Shown here piece after piece: positions 36,612 through 46,300 of a stretch of 64,000 nt of DNA. Below the pieces are notes generated by a model. The model did not search any database. It saw only the letters and a list, made by a program, of their open reading frames with translations, and was not told the DNA's origin. Origin of the DNA: Pyrenophora tritici-repentis (lineage: Eukaryota > Ascomycota > Dothideomycetes > Pleosporales > Pleosporaceae); contig NC_089394.1 in the NCBI RefSeq assembly GCF_003171515.1, positions 1,364,001-1,428,000 of the forward strand, read 5' to 3'. Position numbers and translations under genes: made by a program. The first letter of the stretch is position 1. The number at the start of each line of letters is the position of its first letter.

Positions 36612-39045
36612 ATGGAGCCTTCAACACCAACCTCACCGTCCCCATCGAATATTATAAGACTAGATTTAACGTCTCTTACTCCATCTCCTATCCCCACGTC
36701 CAGACTCCGCAACAATCAATCGGATCGGCATGATTGATTCCTATCTAGGTTAAAGGCTGCCTAATGAAGTAATTCTTTAACCTATATAGGAATCAATCAT
36801 GTCAATCGATTGATTGTTGCGGAGTCTGCCCACGTCATCACCCACCCCTATACTATCACCCACTCCTATTCAATATCACGAATCTCCAGATGAGTTCGTG
36901 CAGGGCGGTATCACGTACGTGAAACGTGCAATAATTGCAAGGAAGGATTTCCGTCAAGGTACATCACACATCTGGAAGTACGGACTCCAATACATTCGAG
37001 ATAGCGATAAGAAAGAGGTGTATTACTGCCATGAGTGCAGGGTTGGGAAGAGCAAGCAAGAGTTGTTTGTCATCAATGGCACTTCTAGGATCCGGAATCA
37101 CCTGGAACAGAAGCACCAGATTGATCCCCAGAGTGGCATCAAGCGAAAGGGTTCTGTACGGAAGTCTATAATCGACCAGCAAAAGGATGGGGCTGCTTCC
37201 AGCATCTTTTTCTGGAAGGAGTCAGTAGAGAAGTTTAAAGAGCTTCTAATTCGTTGGATTGTGTACTGCCATATCGCCTTCTTTCAATTAGAGAACCAGT
37301 ACTTTCGTGAACTACTCCTCTTTTTAAATCCGGCACTACTCAACCACCTCCCGAAGGCTGCGAAGACTATCCGAAGCTGGGTAATGAATGCATTCATATC
37401 GAAGAAGCAACAGCTTAGGGAGGACCTACACCATTCACGGAGTAGGATCTCTATCTCCTTTGATCTCTGGACTTCACCAAACCCTTACGCTATCCTAGGC
37501 GTCGTCGCTATGTGGATTGATACTACCGGCATGCGACGTGTTACCGCTTTAGGTATGCGACGTATATACGGCGAACATACTGGAGAGAATCTTGGATCGG
37601 TGGTCCTTGAATTGCTGGAAGAATACGACATTAGCGGAGATCAGATTGGATACTTTATGCTGGATAATGCCTCGGCAAATGATACCGCTGTTGAGTTTAT
37701 ACTCAAGGATCTCTGCCCATGGATGAAGTCAAAACAACGTCGTCATCGCCGGCTGCGTTGCTTGGGCCATGTCATCAACCTCTGTTGCCAGGCGTTCCTT
37801 ATGGGGCGAAACTGTGAGAAGTATCTTGCGAAGCTGGAGAAGCATCATCAACGTGGCGACTATACGAAGGTGGAAGAGCTCTGGAAGAAGTTCGGATGTT
37901 TGGGTCGTCTTCACAACCTGGTGCGATACATCAGGCTTACTCCACAACGGCGTGAGGAGTTTGCTACAATTATTATCGGCGGAGATCTTTCGCAATTCGA
38001 CGGGCTTGAGCTTATCCAGAACAACTCGACCCGCTGGAACTCATGGTTTTATTCGATTACACGTGCATTAAATGTTCGAGAACGTTTAGAGCTCTTCTCG
38101 GCTCGTCATGTACCTGGAAAGGGCTCCGTAGGGATCGCGAACTTTAAGCTTGATGGACAGCACTGGTTTGAGCTTGAAAAGATTGAACTCGCTCTCAAAG
38201 ACTTCTATGCTGCAACTTTGCTTTCTGAAGGTAAGAAGACGTCACTTGCGGACTGGTTTTCAACTTTGGACTGCCTTCTCCGGGAGATAAGCGAGACGAA
38301 GGATCACTACCACGACATCCACACTGAGGACGATAACAACTTTACATGGAAGTACCTTCAAGGCTGCGCTGATGCTGCTTGGTTAAAGTGCGTTGAGTAC
38401 TATAACAATCAGCAGCTGAATTGGCAAAATCGATTCCCTGAAGATACTGACCTTCCACCGGCATATTATGCGGCTCAAATCCTTGATCCATATCGCAAGT
38501 GGGGATGGTTCAGGCAAGAGTGGGTTCTTCATGGCGACGAAGAGAAGAAGAGGTGGTTTGAAAACGCACAATTAGCGGTGAAGCATCTCTGGGAGACAGA
38601 GTATAAGGGAAGGTACCCTGTCGAGATGCTGCCACCACCAGCCAGGAAGGAGAGAGATCCTGACCCAGCATTTGATCGCCAGCGGGAACATAAGCGCATT
38701 CGAATAGACGCTCCAGTTTCTACAACTGATTTGTATGAACAATACATCTCTACTGACCGGCTTCATAACGAAGAGGCAGGTTGCAATGAGGCTATTGCGT
38801 ACTGGCTATCTCGCTACGACTCCCAACGAGATCTCGCTCGCTTCGCTCTAGACATGTTTGCGATCTCGCCTATGTCGGATGAATGCGAACGTCTTTTTAG
38901 TAGCGCGAAGCTTACTATCGTCGATCGCCGTGGTAGGCTGAAGGCAGATATTATAGAAGCGTGCGAGTGTCTCCGGGCCTGGTATGGAAAGCCCCAAGCT
39001 GAGGGGAACAGCGATATCGAGGATAGTGAGAACGAAGACGACTAG
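36612..39045 (+). CDS. hAT transposase, 5' end split by a MITE
   Basis: Cut-and-paste transposase. The natural ATG is at 36612; codons run to 36700, where a 128-bp MITE (36701-36828) plus an 8-bp duplication (to 36836) intervenes, then continue to the stop at 39045. Removing the 136 bp restores one frame of 766 codons (765 aa). Features: a Ser/Pro/Thr-rich N terminus; a BED-type finger (YYCHECRVGK...IRNHLEQKH); the RCLGHVINLCCQ motif of the catalytic core; and the C-terminal hAT dimerisation region (ALDMFAISPMSDECERLFSS). In the present sequence only the part from the MITE onward is in frame, so full-length protein is not made from the natural start. Confidence 0.88.
36701..36828 (-). mobile_element. 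128-bp hAT-type MITE, copy 1 (inside the hAT transposase gene)
   Basis: Ends CAGACTCCGCAACAATCAAT and its inverse; 8-bp duplication CCCACGTC at 36693-36700 and 36829-36836. By eye it is the exact reverse complement of copies 2 and 3. The 8-bp duplication and CAG ends indicate hAT-type mobilisation, but its ends differ from those of the surrounding hAT element, so another hAT family is the likely driver. Confidence 0.92.
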
Positions 39046-39467
39046 ATTGACAGTCAGTAGTAAAACACATTTCCTCGGCTTCCTTCTTTGCTTCAGCCTC
39101 ATTCTTGGCGGTCTTGTTGGTCGGACCGGTCTGGTCGGACCGGTCCTTATGTAAGCACCTGGTCTGGTCTGGTCTGTACCCTCAGACCAGACCAGACCAG
39201 ACCATTCCGATCACTGATCTCTGGTGTGGTTGAAATGCTAGAGCAGTCGTCTTTGATTTCTAGTTGGAGCGATGCAGGAGGTATTCGAGGTACTGTATCA
39301 TCCAAGCTAGGGGAGCCAGCACATTCGAAGTCAAGATCTTCGGGGCTTGCCTCGGGTCTGATGATCATTTTTATGTACTCCCAGAGCAGTGTCCAACAAT
39401 TACGCTTGTGTCTCCGTGGCTCAGCAGTCATGAAGGTAGAGGGCGGAGGTTGGGCCATTTGGAATAA

Positions 39468-39545
39468 GATGTCGTGCAGGAAGGCAACCGGTGAAGGACG
39501 TAAGAGCGGTGAGACGATGGACGCAGGACGTCTCAGCCTTGCAGG
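39468..39545 (-). repeat. Leader sequence shared with 47946-48021
   Basis: Upstream of the ATG at 39458. Blocks GTCGTGCAGGAAGGCAACCG and GACGTCTCAGCCTTG (plus-strand reading) recur upstream of the ATG at 47936 with similar spacing, suggesting a duplicated promoter or 5' exon. Confidence 0.55.
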
Positions 39546-39554
39546 AAGGTGCAT

Positions 39555-40094
39555 GATATATAAGTATCTTTCAACTGGTGCCAGGCCATCCTGTTAGTAA
39601 AGCGTTAGACACAAAGACGACCCTAGTGTCTAGGAGGTGGCCCGAGTCGGCAGACGACATGCACGCGAACGTAGGCACGAGGCAACCCTCACGGCATGCC
39701 TCCGTTATTCCGGATGGGCTTCGAGCGCCATCAGTCTAAGCCAGAGCGATCATACCCATGCACAAGTGAATCGCATTATGCGGACGTCCCGAGATTGGCA
39801 CGGTATACCTAGTGAGAGTGGGCCTCCTGCCGTGAATGGGCCTGGATTTATTGGACACTACGTCAATCAAATCCACGTTGGGTGGTACCGCAGATCGGGT
39901 ATAGTGACGAAGCGATCAGCACATGCGGGAAGGTCGTTCGGTTAGGCAGTTGATGCAGCAGAAGGGAGGTTACACGGCCCGAGCCTCCAGGAACAATGTT
40001 GTGAACACTCATGGGGTGGGTAGAGACCCTATGCATTTCATAAGGTCAAAGTCAAGTGCAAGTAGCAGCAGTCTATTGGACACCGCATAGACAG
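39555..40094. other. Host sequence between the hAT-split gene and MITE copy 2
   Basis: No supported gene. The 102-codon open frame at 39637-39945 has no recognisable features. Confidence 0.35.
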
Positions 40095-40222
40095 CAGACT
40101 CCGCAACAATCAATCGATTGACATGATTGATTCCTATATAGGTTAAAGAATTACTTCATTAGGCAGCCTTTAACCTAGATAGGAATCAATCATGCCGATC
40201 CGATTGATTGTTGCGGAGTCTG
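40095..40222 (+). mobile_element. 128-bp hAT-type MITE, copy 2
   Basis: Ends CAGACTCCGCAACAATCAAT and inverse; 8-bp duplication ATAGACAG at 40087-40094 and 40223-40230. Sequence identical by eye to copy 3. Confidence 0.93.
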
Positions 40223-40291
40223 ATAGACAGGACGCTACGTGAACTTGTCGCATAAAATAGAAGCAACGGGAACAGCATGTATTATCTTATG

Positions 40292-40488
40292 TGTCGGCAT
40301 ACACACGGTGTGTCGCCTAATAAGGCCCAATGTACCGCCTCGATCCTACTTCGGCCCAACTCGGACCCAACGCTATGTATACCTTCGTAGCCCCCACATT
40401 CGTAGAATCATCATACACCAGAATACCAATACACAAGATTACCTTAGCTACTGTTATTCACCGTACGATCGTACAAGGCCTTCCAACA
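40292..40488 (+). repeat. Copia D 5' LTR
   Basis: 197 bp, identical by eye to 46097-46293. A short imperfect palindrome (CACACGGTGTG) lies near its start. Confidence 0.95.
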
Positions 40489-40791
40489 CTGATCAGTGAT
40501 TGCACGGCAGTCACAGACAGTTAGGTTAAGAAGAGATAGATTCTTTACCCCGCGCGTTCCCTAGATTGCCTATATCAGCAAGGCGGAGTTATCTATGCTA
40601 AGCTCACTGTTAGCTATATCAGGCGTCGTTCGTGGCTAGCGACCGACCGTTACAGCCGTATCAGAAGCGTTCCAAGACGCCGTCTATACACGCGCCAACC
40701 GACCGGTTGAGATTTGACCCGTGTACAACCCACGACCACCGACGCATCTCTAGCGAACGCAGCTAGCGCAACAAGCGTCAACAAGAACACA

Positions 40792-43700
40792 ATGGCAGGA
40801 GAGAGAACATCATCGGAAAGAGCACCGGTAGCCAGGACACCGGCAGTAGGAATGGCGAGCAGTAGTAGAAGAGTGGTACCCACACTAGAGGCGCTACTAG
40901 GGACCACAAACATAAAACCAAGAGAATGGCATCACATCGATCCAGAGATGTGGGAGGACAACGTTGAAGCTCCAGACGATGAGGTAGGGATTACTACAGC
41001 AACAACGTACATTGCGCGTGCGATTGCGGACTATACAGATCGACCAACAGCAGATGAAGAACTCTTTTGGGAGTTCCGTCAGGACTTTGAAGGATGGACA
41101 GAGGCAATGTTCCTACGTGCCCAGCCAATATACACAAAGGAACTAAAGCGGATCCTCCGCTTTAAGGGAGTGTATACTGGCCGTATTAATATGGCACCTA
41201 GTGAGTCTCTAGCTAGGTTATTACGCATGGAGGAGTACCTAGAATGGCCTCAGGACGTATTCCAGTCGGCTGTGTTTGACACACGATCAGCTGCGCACAT
41301 GTTGCAAGAGCGGGCACTACGGCAACAACGCAGTGAAGGATCAGTACAGTCCACAGACAGGAGATTATCAAGCCAGGCCCAGAGCCGAACCCAAACGCCT
41401 GTAAGGACAAGAGGCCGAGACGTAGACAGTCGGCAAACCCGCGATCAAGACCAGACCCACGCCCGTGTGCAAGGACGACAGGAGACCGTTGAGGAAGAAC
41501 AACAGATTCAGGACCAGCTAGCAAAAACGATTGAGAAAGCCCAAAACCAACCAATCCGAAGCCAGCCTGTAGAGACAACTGAATCCGCACCGCAGCCAGC
41601 CTATCAGCGCGTCCAAAGTCAGCAACCTCCCCTCACCTACAACAACTTCGACCGATTCCGCGAGTATACACCAGCATACCCGCAACGTCCGAAGGGACTG
41701 AGCGTTCCCCCAATTGTGCCCTCTGGTGAAACAGACCCGTACAAGGCAGTTCCACCAATCGAGTTTGGCAATGAGAAACTGGATCCTAAGACGATCAATG
41801 TCTTCGTGAAAATGTGGGACCGAGACAAAAAGTATACGGGAAAGCCGTACGACCTCCTAGACGATAAATTGAAGATCTTCTACAGCATCTGTTATCACGC
41901 AGACATCGAGCCAGGGCAGTTCCATGCAGTCTTTCCACGGATTCTCGACGGCCGCGCAGAGGAGTATTACCTCCACTTCGTCGATCAGCGGATGGATACG
42001 TTCTTGACTGCCTACACAAAGCTCAAGAACCACTTCGACACAGACGTCAACCACGGCCATTACTACGCGGACTGGACGACGACATCGTTTGTCAAAGTCC
42101 GCAGGGAGAACCCCGAAAAGAACCTCCACGAGGTCCTTGACATCATGCTGGACAAGCTCCAATTGTGTCAAAGAGCACTTGGACAGCAGTACATGGGAGA
42201 ATACGCGCTCCGAACGACTGTAATCACAGCATGCCGAGGCGTGAAGGAGCTCGAGATGGCACTCTACAAGCCGTCTCTAGAATGCGAGGTTCTGTTTGGA
42301 GATCTGCGATCGTCAATCGAAAACTCACTCGCCATGACCGTCTCCGTCAACTTCACTGAGGCGGATACGGATAGCCAGTACTACTTGGATCGTCGGTACA
42401 ACAACAACAGCTCTGGAAGATTGCGAGGGAATTACAACCCTCGCGGTGGACGCAGCGGATTCACCCGCGGACGCGGTGGGCTTCAGCACCGCTCTGGAGT
42501 CAACACACAAATCGACAAGAAATGTTACGTCTGCGGCAAGACAGGCTGTTGGTCCACAAACCACACGCTTGAAGAAAGAAAACGCTCAAAAGCGCAGTAC
42601 ATCACACACTGCGCGATTACGGGAGAGCAAATGGAGTTTAGCACATTTCTCGTCGCGTACGAGGGGGAAGAAGTCGACCAGTTCTTCCTAGAGGAGCAAG
42701 ACGAAGATGATGAGGACCAAAGATTGGCAGTTAAGTACCTCACAGATCAGGCCTTTTTGCACCACGTGACTGGAGAAGACGTCTACAGGTGCAAGGAGCC
42801 TATTACGCCCGCAACGCAGTTCCTTATCGAGGATCGATACTCGCGAATCACGTACCAAGGCATTCTTCCTGACACTGGTGCCTCAAATGTATCGACAGCC
42901 GGAAAGGAGCAGTTCTGGGCGCTCCAAACTGAGGACCCCACCGTAACTCTAGATACGTCTACTGCTGGAAACGCATCTGTGCAATTTGGCAAAGGAAGCG
43001 TCACTACTTCGATTGGAACCGCACATGTATCGACACAGATTGGAAAGATCAAATTTGAGGTCTTGAACGCACCCACCCCGTTTCTCCTCTGTCTGAAAGA
43101 CATGGACCGGCTCCACGTGTACTTCAACAATACTACGGACCAGCTGGTACAAGGAAAAGCTACCTTTCCAGTGATTCGCAAATGGGGACACCCGTGGTTC
43201 CACCTAAGCAAGGCAGAGCGCGCGCGCGTATTCCTTACGGAGACTGAGCTCCGACGCTTACACCGGAGGTTCGGGCATCCAGCCGTCGAACGGCTGATAC
43301 GATTGCTCAAACGCGCAGGACACGAGGACGTGGATGAACGGCTGCTCCGAGAGATCCAAACGTTCTGCCATCACTGCCAAGCGCATGATCCAGCGCCGCG
43401 CCGATTCAAGTTTAGGCTGAAAGATGATCGGGAATTCAACTTCGAGATCCTCGTAGATGTGATGTATCTGAGTGGGAAACCAGTGCTTCACGTGATCGAT
43501 TCGGCTACAACATTCAACGGCGCGCGATTTCTACCGTCTATGAGCGCGAAAGACACCTGGGAAGCACTCCGCCTGCTCTGGATTGATACATACCAAGGGC
43601 CGCCAGATATCGTCACCCACGACGCCGGCACCAACTTCGCGTCAGTCGAATTCAGATCAGAGGCGAAGATCATGGGAATCACATGTAAACAAGTGCCAAC

Positions 43701-46002
43701 CGAGGCCCATTGGTCTATCGGCAAGGTAGAAAGATACCACGCACCGCTCAGACGCGCGTACGAGATCCTGAGGACAGAGCTTGACACTGGCACCAGCGAC
43801 GCCGCAGTGTTGCAGATGGCAGTCAAGGCCGTCAACGACACCGCAGGCCCAGACGGGCTCGTACCCACGCTGCTCGTCTTCGGTGCATACCCCCGGATAT
43901 CCATGGATTCACCACCATCTCCCTCGATAACCCATCGCGCGGAGGCAATCCAGAAAGCGATGAGGGCGCTGCGGAAGGCCTCAGCGGAACATGCGGTGAG
44001 CAACGCACTTGGTACCAGGAATGGGCCTACTACAGACGGGGTACTGTCACTGCCTCTTCAGAGTGAGGTGATGGTATGGCGCGAGAAGAATGGATGGCAA
44101 GGGCCGTATAGAGTCATCGATATGAAGGACCACGATGTTACTGTAGACATGATCAACGGCCCAACGACGTTCCGATCCACTGTCGTAAAACCGTACTATC
44201 GCGATCTGACTACAGCGATAGACGGCGCAGATCAAGGCACAGGTGGATCTCCGACCACAGACGAAGCGATTGCTGATGAACCGCCACTACCGGTACCACC
44301 GGCGGAAGCCACCCAAGCGGCTCAGCCGCGCAAGCGGGGCCGCCCACCTGGATCAAAGAACAAGCCCAAGGTGCAGTACCTGTCGAAGAAGGAGGAGGAC
44401 GATTACGCCCTGGCCGTCAAGCTACGCAATGACGGCGTGATTAACGTCCCGGGCGCTCCATTCGAAGCATCCGATCAGAAGGAGATCGACGACCTCGTCG
44501 GCCGTGGAGTATTCAGTTTTGAGCTGTTTGATCCAACTCTACACGGCGGGTATCGTATCTTCAAATCGCGCATGGTCCGCGAAGTCAAAGGCAAGACCAT
44601 GGTCCCGTACGAGAAATCACGCCTCGTTGTTCAAGGTTACAATGACGAGGGCAAACACGAGATCCTGACGCAGTCGCCAACCATCCAACGAGCCAGCCAG
44701 CGCCTGATTCTAGCCCTAGCGCCTGCATTACTCGATGAGGGCATGGTTGTGGAACTACGAGATATCACGCAAGCGTACCCACAGGCACAAACAGAGCTAT
44801 TCCGCACGGTTTTAGCGCACCTCCCAAAGGAGCTTATAACAAAGTATCCCAAGGGAACAATTATTCGCGTAATCAAGCCACTCTATGGAATCGCGGAAGC
44901 AGGAGTCCACTGGTTTGCTACGTACCAAGGACACCACTGCAAGGAGCTCGACATGGCTACATCAACGTATGACCCGTGCCTCCTGATCACGAACGGGAGA
45001 CGGGAAGCGTTTGGAATAGTGGGCCTGCAGACAGACGATACTCTCGCGATTGGGACGCCTGCATTCTCTGGTGCAGAAGACGCTGCGCTCCAGAAAGCCA
45101 ATTTTCGAGCTAAGCCCAAGGAGAGACTGTCCAAAGAAGTATCACTCGAGTTCAACGGATGTACTCTAACGTTGCGCGGAGACACGATTCTACTTACGCA
45201 GAAGGGACAAGGTGCCAAGATCGAAATCATTGATCCGAAGGCAGCAAACCGAGCACAGAAGTACATGGAGCAGCGCGCGCGTGGCGCGTACATTGCGTCG
45301 ATATGCCAACCTGAAGCATCGTTCGATCTTTCCGCGGCTGCGCAAATACAACAACCTAAGGACACAGAATACGTGAAGCTTAACCGCCGGCTGCAGTGGC
45401 AATCTGAGAGCATACAACGAGGCCTGCGATACGTCCCTCTCGACCTCGCTACAGCAAAGCTGGTAGTGTTCACAGACGGATCCTTCGCGAACAACCAAGA
45501 CCTTAGCTCACAGCTAGGGTACCTACTTATCCTTGCGAATGAGTCGAGTCGACAAGACAGCACGTTTGATATTCGTGGTAACGTAATCCATTGGAGTTCG
45601 ACCAAATGCAAACGCGTTACCCGGAGCGTTCTTGCCTCAGAAACGTACGGCATGGTTAGCGGTGTCGACATCGCTATCGCTATCCTAACAACCCTCAAGA
45701 TAATTACAGGACGCCTAGGTCTACCACCGATCCCACTTATTGTGTGTACGGATTCATACTCCTTGTATGAATGCCTCGTCAAACTCGGAACAACTGCTGA
45801 GAAGCGACTGATGATCGACATCATGGCGCTTCGGCAGTCATACGAGCGTCGCGAGATCACTGAGATCCGCTGGATCAACGGAGAGGACAACCCCGCGGAC
45901 GCATTCACGAAAGCAACACCAAATCGCGCGTTAGAACGTTTCATCGAAAGCAACAAGCTGTCAATCCGAGTAGAGGGATCTGTGCAGCGACCTACGGAGT
46001 AG
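40792..46002 (+). CDS. Copia D Gag-Pol polyprotein (intact, 1736 aa)
   Basis: Start chosen at the first in-frame ATG, 40792. The first 240 aa are Gln/Arg-rich and low complexity; capsid-like Gag follows, then a CYVCGKTGCW...H knuckle. Protease ILPDTGASNVS; integrase RRFGHPAVERL...CHHCQ, VDVMYLSG, HDAGTNF and WSIGKVERYH; an AT-hook-like RKRGRPPGSKNK between integrase and RT; RT LRDITQAYPQAQ and PLYGIAEAGVHW. The RT catalytic site reads LQTDDTL in place of the usual YVDDI. RNase H FTDGSFANNQ and CTDSYSLYECL; end RWINGEDNPADAFTK. No stop or frameshift. It belongs to a different copia lineage from A-C and E. Confidence 0.92.
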   Translation: MAGERTSSERAPVARTPAVGMASSSRRVVPTLEALLGTTNIKPREWHHIDPEMWEDNVEAPDDEVGITTATTYIARAIADYTDRPTADEELFWEFRQDFEGWTEAMFLRAQPIYTKELKRILRFKGVYTGRINMAPSESLARLLRMEEYLEWPQDVFQSAVFDTRSAAHMLQERALRQQRSEGSVQSTDRRLSSQAQSRTQTPVRTRGRDVDSRQTRDQDQTHARVQGRQETVEEEQQIQDQLAKTIEKAQNQPIRSQPVETTESAPQPAYQRVQSQQPPLTYNNFDRFREYTPAYPQRPKGLSVPPIVPSGETDPYKAVPPIEFGNEKLDPKTINVFVKMWDRDKKYTGKPYDLLDDKLKIFYSICYHADIEPGQFHAVFPRILDGRAEEYYLHFVDQRMDTFLTAYTKLKNHFDTDVNHGHYYADWTTTSFVKVRRENPEKNLHEVLDIMLDKLQLCQRALGQQYMGEYALRTTVITACRGVKELEMALYKPSLECEVLFGDLRSSIENSLAMTVSVNFTEADTDSQYYLDRRYNNNSSGRLRGNYNPRGGRSGFTRGRGGLQHRSGVNTQIDKKCYVCGKTGCWSTNHTLEERKRSKAQYITHCAITGEQMEFSTFLVAYEGEEVDQFFLEEQDEDDEDQRLAVKYLTDQAFLHHVTGEDVYRCKEPITPATQFLIEDRYSRITYQGILPDTGASNVSTAGKEQFWALQTEDPTVTLDTSTAGNASVQFGKGSVTTSIGTAHVSTQIGKIKFEVLNAPTPFLLCLKDMDRLHVYFNNTTDQLVQGKATFPVIRKWGHPWFHLSKAERARVFLTETELRRLHRRFGHPAVERLIRLLKRAGHEDVDERLLREIQTFCHHCQAHDPAPRRFKFRLKDDREFNFEILVDVMYLSGKPVLHVIDSATTFNGARFLPSMSAKDTWEALRLLWIDTYQGPPDIVTHDAGTNFASVEFRSEAKIMGITCKQVPTEAHWSIGKVERYHAPLRRAYEILRTELDTGTSDAAVLQMAVKAVNDTAGPDGLVPTLLVFGAYPRISMDSPPSPSITHRAEAIQKAMRALRKASAEHAVSNALGTRNGPTTDGVLSLPLQSEVMVWREKNGWQGPYRVIDMKDHDVTVDMINGPTTFRSTVVKPYYRDLTTAIDGADQGTGGSPTTDEAIADEPPLPVPPAEATQAAQPRKRGRPPGSKNKPKVQYLSKKEEDDYALAVKLRNDGVINVPGAPFEASDQKEIDDLVGRGVFSFELFDPTLHGGYRIFKSRMVREVKGKTMVPYEKSRLVVQGYNDEGKHEILTQSPTIQRASQRLILALAPALLDEGMVVELRDITQAYPQAQTELFRTVLAHLPKELITKYPKGTIIRVIKPLYGIAEAGVHWFATYQGHHCKELDMATSTYDPCLLITNGRREAFGIVGLQTDDTLAIGTPAFSGAEDAALQKANFRAKPKERLSKEVSLEFNGCTLTLRGDTILLTQKGQGAKIEIIDPKAANRAQKYMEQRARGAYIASICQPEASFDLSAAAQIQQPKDTEYVKLNRRLQWQSESIQRGLRYVPLDLATAKLVVFTDGSFANNQDLSSQLGYLLILANESSRQDSTFDIRGNVIHWSSTKCKRVTRSVLASETYGMVSGVDIAIAILTTLKIITGRLGLPPIPLIVCTDSYSLYECLVKLGTTAEKRLMIDIMALRQSYERREITEIRWINGEDNPADAFTKATPNRALERFIESNKLSIRVEGSVQRPTE

Positions 46003-46096
46003 GCACATATGCCTATTTGGAATCCCTCTCATTGTGCCCTTTTTAGAAGACCCGTTTTTCCTTACATCAGTCGTTACAATAAGAAAAGATTGCCAG

Positions 46097-46293
46097 TGTC
46101 GGCATACACACGGTGTGTCGCCTAATAAGGCCCAATGTACCGCCTCGATCCTACTTCGGCCCAACTCGGACCCAACGCTATGTATACCTTCGTAGCCCCC
46201 ACATTCGTAGAATCATCATACACCAGAATACCAATACACAAGATTACCTTAGCTACTGTTATTCACCGTACGATCGTACAAGGCCTTCCAACA
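46097..46293 (+). repeat. Copia D 3' LTR
   Basis: 197 bp, identical to 40292-40488; followed by the TTATG duplication. Confidence 0.95.
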
Positions 46294-46300
46294 TTATGCT

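Larger units (their letters stand above)
36350..39216 (+). mobile_element. hAT DNA transposon, near complete
   Basis: Perfect 24-bp terminal inverted repeats starting CAGTGATCGGAATGGTCTGG, with 8-bp target duplications ATCTCTGG at 36342-36349 and 39217-39224. Length is 2867 bp including a 128-bp MITE and its extra duplication. Both subterminal regions carry many GGTCT and GGACCGGTC motifs. It encodes one hAT transposase. Confidence 0.93.
36203..39458 (-). pseudogene. Small host gene (126 aa) split by the hAT transposon
   Basis: Exonic parts are 39458-39217 and 36341-36203. Removing the hAT element and one copy of the 8-bp duplication ATCTCTGG joins them in frame, giving a 126-aa protein that starts MAQPPP and ends near TFNAKS. 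The joined part contains LWDEYEELARRKRIDLRYPE, likely helical. The 5' leader resembles that of the five-exon gene at 47936 (which also starts ATGGCYCAA). Function unknown; as it stands the gene is broken. Confidence 0.5.
40292..46293 (+). mobile_element. Copia D: Ty1/copia retrotransposon with a single intact ORF
   Basis: 6002 bp with identical 197-bp LTRs (40292-40488 and 46097-46293; TGTCGGCATA...TTCCAACA) and TTATG duplications (40287-40291 and 46294-46298). Gag and Pol are fused in one intact ORF. The sequence after the 5' LTR (CTGATCAGTGATTG) matches no tRNA I can name. It looks young and potentially active. Confidence 0.95.

Noticed and set aside
39637..39945. Plus-strand 102-aa ORF
   Set aside because: No motif or intron signals; composition like non-coding sequence.
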